A program made the position numbers and the translations under genes. A DNA stretch of 64,000 nucleotides from JAJECS01 sp965243625 (lineage in GTDB: Bacteria; Chloroflexota; UBA11872): assembly GCA_965243625.1 (NCBI GenBank), contig CBDEVI010000002.1, forward strand, positions 1,984,001-2,048,000. Reading direction: 5' to 3'. Below, piece by piece: positions 6,932 to 15,700 of the stretch. The notes under the pieces are model-generated. The model saw nothing but the letters and a program-made list of their open reading frames with translations. It made no database searches and was not told the DNA's origin. Each line of letters opens with the position of its first letter. Position 1 is the stretch's first letter.

Positions 6932-6995
6932 ACTTCGCCTCGTCGGCTGTCTTCAGCCTCTCGTCTTCCAATCCCGGCGGGTCGTTGGCTGTCAT
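6768..6995 (-). CDS. Possible short gene at the right end of the transposon
   Basis: The frame has a good ribosome site (GGGAGG, 7 nt before the ATG at 6995) and a plausible helical first half (EDERLKTADEAKSMADLVRFEAILETLG). The second half is Ser/Pro/Arg-rich and unconvincing. A one-base shift would continue into the antisense frame (FSEK-like), so it may be a truncated or frameshifted gene overlapping 6617-6931. Confidence 0.3.
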   Translation of the reverse strand: MTANDPPGLEDERLKTADEAKSMADLVRFEAILETLGESREVGGEGSRHRQASDPVLASPAQTSAGIRRQPEPPA

Positions 6996-7025
6996 CGTAA
7001 GCCTCCCTTCGAGAGCACCGCCGCT

Positions 7026-7049
7026 TGGGCACTTTGGTATATAAACTCC
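7026..7049 (-). repeat. Right terminal inverted repeat
   Basis: Read on the minus strand it is GGAGTTTATATAC, then CAA, then AGTGCCCA, pairing with the left end. It marks the right boundary of the transposon. Confidence 0.9.
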
Positions 7050-7065
7050 TACGCAAGGGTCTACC
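7050..7065. repeat. Right target duplication and remaining end of the MITE-like repeat
   Basis: TACGCAAG (7050-7057) duplicates 2930-2937. The following GGTCTACC is the terminal arm missing from the repeat at 2821-2937. Confidence 0.85.
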
Positions 7066-7168
7066 TGGGGAGTGATGCGAGGTGACCCAGGGGTCCCCGA
7101 ATGGGCCGGCAGGCGCGAGCTAGGATGGGAGGCGCGAGCGCCACGGCGCGATCGGCGGAGGTCTGCTG

Positions 7169-7537
7169 ATGAAGGACCTGCGGCAGATGGTGCGGCAGTG
7201 CATCGACGAGCTGCGCGAAGGGCGGCTGACCGAGGAGCGGCTGCGCGAGCTGGAGGACGCCGTCGGCGCGGAGAAGCCGCGGCGCTGGGATCTGCTTTAC
7301 CTCCAGGCGGCCAAGACGTCGGAAGTGTCCGACGTGGTCGGCATGCGCATGATCCGCGACGGCGAGGTGGTCTATCCGCTGCCGCCGCCCGAAGACTGGC
7401 CCTATAAGACTGTCCTGGAGGCCATCAACGACGGCTGGCGGGTGGTGAAGTTTCCCGAGCTGTCGCTGCTGATGGACGAGGGCCGCACCTATGGACTCTC
7501 TTGCGAGTTCATCCTGGAACGGAGGGCGACCGCATGA
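7169..7537 (+). CDS. Uncharacterised 122-aa protein coupled to a PhyH oxygenase
   Basis: The protein starts with charged helices (LRQMVRQCIDELREGRLTEERLRELEDAV) and ends in a compact alpha/beta segment (AINDGWRVVKFPELSLL, then YGLSCEFILERR). It has no membrane segment. The 'AINDGWRVVKFPEL' stretch looks like a small conserved fold, but I cannot name it. Its stop overlaps the start of the PhyH gene (ATGA, 7534-7537), so the two are translated together, and it may serve that oxygenase. Confidence 0.8.
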   Translation: MKDLRQMVRQCIDELREGRLTEERLRELEDAVGAEKPRRWDLLYLQAAKTSEVSDVVGMRMIRDGEVVYPLPPPEDWPYKTVLEAINDGWRVVKFPELSLLMDEGRTYGLSCEFILERRATA

Positions 7538-8442
7538 CGCTGACCAAGCGCACCTATTCCTGCGCGCCCACCCTGACCGACGACGACGTGATCTGGTTCT
7601 GCCGCAACGGCTACTGGATCCTGGAAGGCGTGGTGCCGGACGAGATCAACCGGCGGGCCATGGTCTACCTGGACGACCATCCCATCTCCGAACCCTCGGA
7701 GATCCTGGAAGAAGACTGGTTCGTCGAGAACGTGATCTGCAATCCGGCGGCGGCCGGGGCGGTGCGCTCCCTCCTGGGCGACAACTTCACCCTGCCGGTC
7801 CTGATGTCGAATCATCGCGGCACTGCTCCGCGGCATCCGCAGGACTGGCACCGGGACGGCGGCTCGCGCTATGGCCCGGAGGTGAACTACCTCCAGGTCT
7901 TCTACTACCCGCAAGACGTGCCGCCGGAAATGGGCCCGACTGAGCTGCTGCCGGGCTCGCACTTTCTCTACCAGCGCGAGAAGCACATGGCGCACTACGA
8001 CGCCATCAAGGGCAGCGTGCTGACGGCGGCGCCGGCGGGCTCGATCTTCCTCACGTCCTACAACATCTGGCACCGGCGCGGGGCACGAACGGCGCCGACC
8101 GGGATTCGCAACCTGCTCAAATACAACTACTGGCGCACGGAGGACCCCAAGCGCGACTGGATCCAGGAGCCGGACTTCAACCTCGAGTTTGCCGACTTCG
8201 TGGTGGACACGTTGCGCCACTCGGAGCTGATGCGGGACTGCGTGGACGCCGCCGAGATGTACTTCTGGCTCTGCGGCAAGTCCGACGAGTTTCAATACCT
8301 GGGCGGCCAGGGCTGGCCGGGCGACATTCCCGAGAACAAGGCCACGCCCGAGGCGATCGAGCGCACGCGCTACCGCCACCGCTACGGCGTGCCGGGCGAC
8401 ATGACCGATCGAGGGAACAAGCGCGCGGCGCGCATCTGGTGA
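7534..8442 (+). CDS. Phytanoyl-CoA dioxygenase (PhyH) family protein, copy 2
   Basis: The 302-aa protein has iron ligands His106 and Asp108 in DWHRDGG and a distal His/Arg in IWHRRGART, and it is closely related along its length to the gene at 1819. The start at 7534 is chosen because an upstream in-frame ATG at 7501 lies inside the preceding gene. The reaction is presumably a 2-oxoglutarate-dependent hydroxylation; the substrate is unknown. It is followed after one base by a different PhyH gene, so two oxygenases of different subfamilies are made from the same operon. Confidence 0.93.
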   Translation: MTLTKRTYSCAPTLTDDDVIWFCRNGYWILEGVVPDEINRRAMVYLDDHPISEPSEILEEDWFVENVICNPAAAGAVRSLLGDNFTLPVLMSNHRGTAPRHPQDWHRDGGSRYGPEVNYLQVFYYPQDVPPEMGPTELLPGSHFLYQREKHMAHYDAIKGSVLTAAPAGSIFLTSYNIWHRRGARTAPTGIRNLLKYNYWRTEDPKRDWIQEPDFNLEFADFVVDTLRHSELMRDCVDAAEMYFWLCGKSDEFQYLGGQGWPGDIPENKATPEAIERTRYRHRYGVPGDMTDRGNKRAARIW

Positions 8443-8443
8443 C

Positions 8444-9295
8444 ATGAGCTGGGATATCGAGCGGCACGCGACCGAGCTCGAGCGCGACGGCTACACGATC
8501 CTGGAGCGGGTGCTGCCGCAGGACGAAATCGACGCCTCGGTCGCGGCGATCGAGGAGACGCTGGCCTCCGAGGAGACCATCGGGCGCAAATACGGCCTGC
8601 AGAGCGCCAACCTGCGGATGGTGTTCAACGCGCAGGCCAAGCACCGGCACTTCCACGGCCTGCCGCTGCGCTACCCGGCCCCGATTGAGGTGGCGCGGCG
8701 GGTGCTGGGCGAGGACATGTTTGCCCACGACGTCACGATCCGCGTGCCCATGCCGACCGGGGAGAAGGACCACAAACGCTTCGGCGGCAACCTGCACGCC
8801 GACTGGAGCGATTTCACGGTCAAGCCGTTCGTGGGCGGGCGGCACTACCCGCTGGGCATCCAGGCGGCCTGGGCCCTGACGGAATTCTCAACGACGACCG
8901 GTGGGCCGGTGGTCTGGCCAGGGTCGCACCTCACCACCGAGATCCCGCCCGAGGACTCGGTGTCGCTTCCGCCCGGATGGAAGATTGCCGAAGCTCCGGC
9001 GGGATCGGTGCTGATGTGGGACGCCAGTTTGTGGCACACCGGCGGCACGAATCGCGGCGACGGCCCACGCTACTCGCTGATCCTGTTCTTCCAACGCTGG
9101 TGGGTGAAGGGCTTCAACGACGCGTATCGCTACATGCCCCCCGAGATGCGTGCGCAGATGTCGCTGGACGAGCGGAAGCTCTGGGGACAGGAGGCCGGGG
9201 TTCCGCCGAACACGCATTTCCGCGGCATGAGCCAGGAGCAGATCGAGGCCCTGACGCCGGAGGAGCAGGCCGTCCTCAACATCGCGGCGTATTAG
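8444..9295 (+). CDS. Phytanoyl-CoA dioxygenase (PhyH) family protein, copy 3
   Basis: The 283-aa protein has His118 and Asp120 (HADW) and His198 (LWHTGGT) as the iron triad, with a downstream Arg in GPRYSLILFF as the likely 2-oxoglutarate ligand. It begins DIERHATELERDGYTILERVL, a typical PhyH N-terminus. It is only distantly related to copies 1 and 2. Its ATG begins one base after the stop of copy 2. Confidence 0.92.
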   Translation: MSWDIERHATELERDGYTILERVLPQDEIDASVAAIEETLASEETIGRKYGLQSANLRMVFNAQAKHRHFHGLPLRYPAPIEVARRVLGEDMFAHDVTIRVPMPTGEKDHKRFGGNLHADWSDFTVKPFVGGRHYPLGIQAAWALTEFSTTTGGPVVWPGSHLTTEIPPEDSVSLPPGWKIAEAPAGSVLMWDASLWHTGGTNRGDGPRYSLILFFQRWWVKGFNDAYRYMPPEMRAQMSLDERKLWGQEAGVPPNTHFRGMSQEQIEALTPEEQAVLNIAAY

Positions 9296-9321
9296 GACGG
9301 GCCGCGGTGGGGACCGGAATT

Positions 9322-9403
9322 GTCATTCCGAGCGCAGTGAGGAATCTAAGGGCGTTGTGCTTGTTGCCGGCCCCTTAGATTCCTCGCCGAGCCTCGGAAT
9401 GAC
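9322..9403. repeat. 82-bp hairpin repeat, copy 1
   Basis: GTCATTCCGAG at the left and CTCGGAATGAC at the right form the outer arms, and AATCTAAGG pairs with CCTTAGATT inside. The loop carries 'gcgttgtgcttgttgccgg'. An equally long copy lies at 9512-9593. It could form an RNA hairpin at the end of the PhyH operon. Confidence 0.85.
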
Positions 9404-9511
9404 GGATAGAGGGCGCAAGTTGTCGCGGGCCACGGCCACCGCGTGGCCGCTGCCGCGGAACTGGAGATTCCTCGCTGAGCCCCCGAATGACCGCGGCGAG
9501 TCATTGGACAT

Positions 9512-9593
9512 GTCATTTCGAACGGAGTGAGAAATCTAAGGACGTTGTGCCTGCTTTCCGCCCCTTAGATTCCTCGCCGAGCCTCGGAATGAC
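9512..9593. repeat. 82-bp hairpin repeat, copy 2
   Basis: The arms and the loop 'acgttgtgcctgctttccg' closely match copy 1, with a few arm mismatches (cattTcgaAcg). Between the copies (9465-9500) is a partial third arm 'ggagattcctcgctgagc'. The rest of the 9296-9696 gap holds no gene. Confidence 0.85.
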
Positions 9594-9696
9594 AAAAATG
9601 GGGCGTGGAAGAGGGTCCGCACCGCGCGCGCGTTGACGTTCGTCCAACCGCGCGCATAGCATCGGCCCGCAGCGCCAGCCCAGCGAGGGAGCCGCC

Positions 9697-10386
9697 ATGT
9701 CGGTATCCGGGCCGCTCGACGAAACCACCTTTGCCGCGCTGAAGGCCGCCGACAGCCCCACCGTGTCGAACGCCATCGAGGAGCTGGGCGTGCGCGACCA
9801 CCGGGTCGGGTTCGCCGGGTCGACCGTGCGCTGTATATACCCGGAGCTTAGCGTCACGCTGGGCTATGCCGTCACCGCGCAAATCGACACCACGGGACCC
9901 GGCCCGATCGAGGTTGGCCGCGGCATGCGCGAGTTCGCCGAGCTTTTGGCCGCCGCCCCCAAACCCGCGATCGTCGTGGTGCAGGACGTCGGGCCGCACA
10001 AGGCGCGCGCGGCGATGTTTGGCGACTACGCCGCCACGCTCTACCGCGCGCTGGGCGCGGTGGCCTTCGTCACCGACGGCGCCATTCGCGACATTGACCA
10101 AATGCGCGAGATGCGCTTTCCGTGCTTCGCGGCGGGCACGTCGGTCTCCCACGGCAACCCGCGGCGCATCACCATGGACATTCCGATCGAGATCGACGGC
10201 ATGGTGGTCGAGCCGGGCGACCTGATCCACGGCGACGTGAACGGTCTGCTCAACGTGCCGCTGGCGGCCGCACCGGACCTGCCGGCGCAGATCGAGCACG
10301 TGCGCGTCACGGAGCGGGCGGCCATGGACGCGCTGGTCGGCCCGAATGCGTCGGTGGACGAGGCGCTCTCCAAGATGGGGCACTGA
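9697..10386 (+). CDS. RraA-like / HMG-CHA aldolase family protein
   Basis: The 229-aa protein belongs to the RraA-like fold, which includes 4-hydroxy-4-methyl-2-oxoglutarate aldolases and the RNase E regulator RraA. Visible hallmarks are VSNAIEELG near the N-terminus, the GDYAATLYRALGAVAFVTDGAIRDID block that builds the metal and pyruvate site (Gly-Asp, then Asp-Gly-x-x-Arg-Asp), and the late motif PGDLIHGDVNGLLNVP. The Arg-Asp pair favours aldolase or decarboxylase activity over a purely regulatory role. The neighbours are a sugar isomerase and an oxidoreductase, which fits breakdown of a sugar acid or aromatic ring-cleavage product. The next gene starts 3 bp after the stop. Confidence 0.9.
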   Translation: MSVSGPLDETTFAALKAADSPTVSNAIEELGVRDHRVGFAGSTVRCIYPELSVTLGYAVTAQIDTTGPGPIEVGRGMREFAELLAAAPKPAIVVVQDVGPHKARAAMFGDYAATLYRALGAVAFVTDGAIRDIDQMREMRFPCFAAGTSVSHGNPRRITMDIPIEIDGMVVEPGDLIHGDVNGLLNVPLAAAPDLPAQIEHVRVTERAAMDALVGPNASVDEALSKMGH

Positions 10387-10389
10387 GCG

Positions 10390-11274
10390 ATGGCGTTGAA
10401 ATACTCGGTAGTGCTGGCGACGCTGGCGAGCAGTCCCGGCGGACAGGTGTGGGAGGACCCGGACACGGTGCTGGGCGCCGTGGCCGACGCGGGCTACGAC
10501 GGCGTCGACCTGGACGCCGAGCCCGACCGCATCGACAACGCGCTGTTCTACGCCGTGGTCGACAAGGCGCGGAACCTGGGGCTGCGGATTCCCTCGCTGC
10601 TCGGGGCGTGGGGCGGCTGGCACGCCGGCGAGGAGCGGGACCTGGCATCGAGCGATGAGTCGAAGCGCAGCTACGCCGTCGACTACGCCAAGCGCTGCCT
10701 GGACCTGGGCGCGACGCTGGACGAGCCGCCGGTGTATGAAATCTGCGCCGTGTCGTTCGTGCCCGAGTATCCGGTGACCAGCAAGCCGCTAACGAAGCTG
10801 CGAAGCCAGTTCGAGCGGTCGGCGCGCGAGATCGCGGCTCACGCCGAATCCGTGGGTGTGCCGGTGGCCATCGAGTCCGTCAATCGCTTCGAGGGCTACG
10901 CCGGGTTCATGAATTCGGTCGTCGAGGCGGTCGCGGTGGTCGAGGCGGTCGGGTCGGACCACCTGGGCATCGTGGCCGACTTCTTCCACCTCAACATCGA
11001 GGACGGTCCGGTCACCGAGGCGCTGCGGACCGCGGGCAAGCACCTCATGCACATCCACTTGGCCGACAGCAATCGCCAGATGCCCGGGACTGGCCATCTC
11101 GACTTCAGCGACATCGTGCGCGTGCTGGATGCCATCGGCTACGAGGGCTATCTCTCGATCGACTGCGTGCCGGCCAAACCCGATTGGCGCACCGTGCTCA
11201 CGTCCACGCGCGAATTCATGGGCCAGATCGAGGCCGGCGTGGACCTGCAGCGGCGGCTGGCGAGCGTCGCGTAG
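10390..11274 (+). CDS. Sugar phosphate isomerase/epimerase-like TIM barrel
   Basis: The 294-aa protein is of the xylose-isomerase-like barrel family (AP_endonuc_2). Candidate metal ligands lie in order: Glu in VAIESVNR, Asp in GIVADFFHLN, His in MHIHLADS and Glu/Asp in the late YLSIDC. These proteins isomerise or epimerise keto sugars, inositols or hydroxypyruvate; which one applies here is not visible. It is cotranscribed with the RraA-like gene. Confidence 0.9.
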   Translation: MALKYSVVLATLASSPGGQVWEDPDTVLGAVADAGYDGVDLDAEPDRIDNALFYAVVDKARNLGLRIPSLLGAWGGWHAGEERDLASSDESKRSYAVDYAKRCLDLGATLDEPPVYEICAVSFVPEYPVTSKPLTKLRSQFERSAREIAAHAESVGVPVAIESVNRFEGYAGFMNSVVEAVAVVEAVGSDHLGIVADFFHLNIEDGPVTEALRTAGKHLMHIHLADSNRQMPGTGHLDFSDIVRVLDAIGYEGYLSIDCVPAKPDWRTVLTSTREFMGQIEAGVDLQRRLASVA

Positions 11275-11364
11275 TCTGCCTGGCCGCTTGAGGAATTCCA
11301 TGCCACAGGGACTCCGGGCGGGTCTTTTCCTTGCTCCCTTGATGAGACCTCTGAAGATTCCGGT

Positions 11365-11556
11365 AGGGGCGGGTCTGCGACCCGCCCGCCGCCGAGCGTC
11401 TGGCTCGCCTCCAGGTTTGACCGGACTGGATTCCGGCCTCCGCCGGAATGACGGCAGGATTACGCCAGGGTCTCCGCTAGGGAGACCCCTACCAGCAATC
11501 GCTGGCGGACAAGGCCTTATTCCCTCTCCCGGCGGGAGAGGGTTAGGGTGAGGGGC
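11365..11556. repeat. Cluster of dispersed hairpin repeats
   Basis: This interval holds 'gtaggggcgggtctgcgacccgccc' (11365-11390), an ATTCCGGC/GCCGGAAT hairpin with an 'attacgccagggtctcc' tail (11430-11476) and 'ccctctcccggcgggagagggttagggtgagggg' (11521-11556). All three types recur elsewhere in the window. No gene lies here. Confidence 0.75.
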
Positions 11557-11561
11557 ACTCC

Positions 11562-12599
11562 GTGACTGCCACCCCAACCAACACCCAGGTAGTCCTGGCC
11601 CGCCGGCCTGTCGGCGTGCCGCAGGTTGAAGACTTCGAGATCGTCGAGTCGCCGATTCCGCGGCCTGCGGCCGGCGAGGTGTTCGTGCGCACGATCTACG
11701 TTTCCGTCGATCCGTACATGCGCGGACGCCTGTGGGAGAAGCCGCTGCGTGGCGAACCAATCGGCCTCGGCCAGGTGATGATCGGCGAGGGCGTGGGCGA
11801 GGTGGTCTTCTCCAGCGACCCGCGACTGCGCGAGGGCGAGATCGTGCGCGGCGAGTTCGGCTGGCAGAAATATGCCGTCACCACGCTGGAGGACCTGGAG
11901 ATCATCGACCGCAACGCCGCGCCGCTCTCGACCGCGCTCGGCATCCTGGGCATGCCCGGCCTGACGGCCTACTACGGCATGCTGGAGGTGGCGCGACCGC
12001 GCGCGGGCGACACCGTGGTGGTCACGGGCGCCGCCGGGGCCGTGGGCAGCGCCGCCGGCCAGATCGCCAAGCTGCAGGGCTGCCGCGTGGTGGGCACCTG
12101 CGGCAGCGACGCCAAGTGCATGTATCTCGTCAACGAGCTGGGCTTCGACGCGGCGATCAACTACCGCACCCAGCCGCTGGAAGAGGCGCTCGCCAGCGCC
12201 TGCCCCGATGGCATCGACGTGATCTTCGAGAACGTGGGCGGCGAGGTGCTCGAGGCCCTGCTGCGACGCATCAACCTCCACGCCCGCATCGCCCTCTGCG
12301 GCGCGATCTCGCAATACCACTCCCAAGAGCTTGCGCCGGTGCCGCCGCACTCGCGGACGCTCCACAGCCGCCGCGCGCGCATGGAGGGATTCCTGGTCAA
12401 CGACTTCGAGGACCGCGATCCCGAGGCCATGGCCGCGCTCACCGAATGGGTCACGACCGGCCAGCTGACCTACCGGGAGAACATCGTGGCCGGGATCGAA
12501 AACGCGCCGGCGGCGTTCGTGGGGCTCTTTACCGGAGAGAACACCGGCAAGCAGCTGGTGCGGGTGAGCTCGGAAGAGGTCTCGGTCCGCGAGCCGTAG
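11562..12599 (+). CDS. NADP-dependent zinc-free MDR oxidoreductase (CurA/2-alkenal reductase-like)
   Basis: The 345-aa protein has the MDR layout without zinc ligands. The N-terminal part contains VSVDPYMRGRLW, typical of the leukotriene B4 12-hydroxydehydrogenase/curcumin reductase group. The nucleotide-binding loop reads VTGAAGAVGSAAGQIAKLQGC, and NVGGEVLEALLRRIN and CGAISQY follow. Such enzymes reduce the C=C bond of unsaturated aldehydes and ketones with NADPH. The start is GTG at 11562. It lies in its own unit after a repeat-filled gap. Confidence 0.93.
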   Translation: MTATPTNTQVVLARRPVGVPQVEDFEIVESPIPRPAAGEVFVRTIYVSVDPYMRGRLWEKPLRGEPIGLGQVMIGEGVGEVVFSSDPRLREGEIVRGEFGWQKYAVTTLEDLEIIDRNAAPLSTALGILGMPGLTAYYGMLEVARPRAGDTVVVTGAAGAVGSAAGQIAKLQGCRVVGTCGSDAKCMYLVNELGFDAAINYRTQPLEEALASACPDGIDVIFENVGGEVLEALLRRINLHARIALCGAISQYHSQELAPVPPHSRTLHSRRARMEGFLVNDFEDRDPEAMAALTEWVTTGQLTYRENIVAGIENAPAAFVGLFTGENTGKQLVRVSSEEVSVREP

Positions 12600-12722
12600 T
12601 GAGCGGGCGGTTCGGGCGGAGCTAGTACCGGTCAACGCGCTCGATCTCGGCGGTTTCACCGCGCGGTGCCGCGAGCAGGCACAATCCGGAGACCAAGGGG
12701 CACGAATCTAGGATTCTCTTCC

Positions 12723-15700
12723 GTGGCAGTCGACTCCACCTTGTCCGAGGGCATTCGAGAGCTCATACAGCGACTTGAGATCAAGCTCGGACAAGCTCGC
12801 GCGATTTCCGGCAAACCGCAGGAGTTGGCGGGCTTCTGGAACGCCGGCCCGGTGGAGGTCGCTTACGCGCCAAATCCGATTCCGGAGGGCAGCCTGGGCC
12901 GCGTGTGGCGCGATAGGCAAGCCGGCCGCGCAACGGCGCTGCTAGTGATCTGTCCGGGCGAGGCGGACGAACGTCTGGCCGTGGTTGGGCCTAACAGCCA
13001 ACAGCCAGTAAGGCGGGCGCACGCGCACGCGCTCATCCAGGAGCTGCTGGACGCCGCTTCGCGCAGCCAACTCGAGGCCGCCCGGCGGCTCGATGCGGCG
13101 CTCGCCGTTCTGAATCTGTCCGCCGTTCCCGGCGTCGTCGCCCACGGATTGCTTACCACCCACTACCTTACGCGCCGGCTGAGCAGCCATCGGCGAGAGC
13201 TGAAAGATGCGTCCGCCGAGACCGAGGGCGTCGGCGCCTGGCGCGCTCTGGTGCAAGCACTCGGGTACAGCCTGCGCACGCGCGAACCGGATTACTACGT
13301 GCTGGAGGCGGACGGCCGAGCATTGGCGGCGCTGCGCGCACTGTCCGAACCGGGGCAGTTTGGGCGCGCGGGCCCGGGCGGCCAATTGCCGGAAGCAGCG
13401 CTGCTGGCCAATTGCCAGCGGGAAAACACGACCTGGGGTTTCCTGGCAGCTGGGGAGCGGCTGCGCCTGTACGCCTCGGCGCCGGAACGCGGATCGGCCA
13501 TCGACCGCTGGCTGGAGATTGATGCCAGCCTTGTGCCCGGCGATTGGCGGTGGCTCCTGGGACTGTTCGCTCCGATTTCGCTGAAGCCCGACGGCCTCTT
13601 GGATCAGTTCCAGGTCAGGGCCGCCGATCACGGAACCGAGTTGCGCGAGCGCATCGAGCAGCAAATCCGCGAACGCGCCCTACCCGCCATCGCACGCGGG
13701 CTGGGCGAATGGATTGAAGCAAACCAAGGCGCTGACCTCTCCGATCCGGCGACCCGCGAAGAGATTCAGGAGGCCAGCCTCACCTTCCTTTTCCGCGTGC
13801 TGTTTCTGTTGTACGCGGAGAGCCTGGACTTTCTGCCGGCCTACGCCGCCGCCTACCAGCCGCATTCGGCTACGACCATCGCGCGTGAAGCGCGCGACAA
13901 CATCGATCGCCGTGGCGGATCGACAACGACATGGGCGCGGCTGCGCACGCTGTTTCACGCCGTCAGTGGCGGCGACGCGGCCTGGGGCGTCTACGCCTAC
14001 AACGGCGCACTGTTCGCGGCTGAAGACGGGCTGCCGGGCGCCGGGCTCTTGGAGCACGCCGATGTCCGCGACGACCACATGCGGCCCGCGCTGGTCGCCA
14101 TCGGATTCGACGACGAGGCGGCTGACGCCGACGCGGGCGTGGATTACGGCGGCCTGGACGTGGGTCACCTGGGCGCGATCTACGAGGGCCTGCTGGCGCT
14201 CAAGCTCTCGCGCGCTAGCGAGGCGCTGGGCTGGGACAAACGCCGCAAGCGCTACGTGCCGCAAGCTGAGCCGGGAGAGGACGGCATCGCGGCGGGTCAA
14301 CTCTTCTTCCAGACGGAAGCCGGGGGACGCAAGGGCGGCGGCGTCTACTACACGCCGCAGCTGCTGGTGCGGCACCTGGTGAACCACTCCGTGATCCCGG
14401 CATTGGACGAGCATTTGCGGGGAATCGCGAACCTACGCCAGCGTGACCCAGACGCGGCGTCGCGGCGGCTGTTCGAGTTTCGGGTGCTGGACCCGGCCAT
14501 GGGCAGCGCCCACTTCCTGGCCGACGCGCTGGACCGCATGGCCGACCACTATGCGAGCTTCCTGGCGGAGCATTCCCTTCCCGGCGTTCGCGAGCGGCTG
14601 ATCGCCCTCCGGCGCGAGGCCGAAGGGGCCGAACGAGCGGAAGACGCCCAACTCCTGCGGCGGCTGATTCTCAAGCGCTGCATCTACGGTGTGGACCTCT
14701 CACCCATGGCGGTGGAGATCGGCCGCGTGAGCTTGTGGCTCAAGAGCTTCGTGCCCGGCATGGCGCTGAGCTACCTCGGTCACAACCTGCAAACCGGCGA
14801 CGCGCTGGTGGGGGCAGCCACGCTCGGAGGCCGACGTGCCGCGGCCCTCCATAGGCGGCCGCAAACCGGCGACGCGTCAGTGCGAGCGGCAGCGCTGGAC
14901 CCCGTGGCCAGCGTGCTGCCGCTGGTGCTCACCGAACGGGACTCGCCAATTCTCCGTGCGCTCGAAGTAGCGGCGTCCAAGGCCCGAGAGTTGGCGGACA
15001 TCGAGGACCGCACCCCCGGAGACGTGGCTCGCTCGCAAGAGGTCGAGGCTGAGTTGCGCGAGGCCGCCGCCGGAGTGCGTCGGGTGCTTGATCTTTGGAC
15101 GGCCGAGCCGTTCGGCGTCGAGGGTGCCCGCCAGGTCCTGGCGCGCAAGTCGGTCGCGAACGTGATCGCGGATGAGGCGTCGGGGAAAGACGCCGAGCTG
15201 CTGTCGGCCGCGCAAGCCGAAGCCGCCCGGCGTCATTTCTTCCACTGGCCGGCAGCCTTTCCCGAGGTGTTTCAGCCCGATGGCGAGCGGCCTGGATTCG
15301 ACGCGGTTGTGGGCAATCCTCCGTGGAATGAAATCACTATCGAGGAATTGGCGTTCTACGCCCTCCACGATCCTGGCCTACGAGCCCTCCAGTCGAACGC
15401 CGAACGTGAAGCACGGATTATTCGCCTTGTCCAGCAGTTCCCAGAGTTGCCCAGAGCTTTCGAGCGGCTAAGGGCTCGATTAGAGCAGGAGCGGGCGTTC
15501 TTTCGCGCGGAGAACGGATACGTGGCTCAAGGATCGGGCGATACGGATGTCTACAAACTCTTCTGCGAGCGCTACCGGCATCTTGTGCGAGAAGGCGGGC
15601 GCGTTGGCGTGGTGCTGCCCCGCTCGGCTCTTCAGACGAAGGGCGCGCGCGGCTTCCGAGATTGGCTGTTTAGTCAAGCGCCACCAGAGCGCGTGGATTT

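Larger units (their letters stand above)
2938..7049. mobile_element. IS1595-family transposon with passenger genes (transporter IS), 4112 bp
   Basis: Both ends carry GGAGTTTATATAC in inverted orientation, extending to 22 matches in 24 bp (2938-2961 and 7026-7049). They are flanked by the direct duplication TACGCAAG. Inside are one IS1595-type transposase gene (5509-6471, minus) and about eight small genes unrelated to transposition. Simple IS1595-family members are about 1 kb, and longer members with passenger genes are known as transporter IS elements. The interior has lower GC in places (for example 4570-4790) than the host genes. Intact ends, duplication and transposase suggest recent insertion. 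Confidence 0.92.

Noticed and set aside
12666..12722. Upstream GTG start for the methyltransferase
   Set aside because: The added residues are Arg/Gly/Thr-rich and unlike a protein start; a GTG with a better upstream site lies at 12723.
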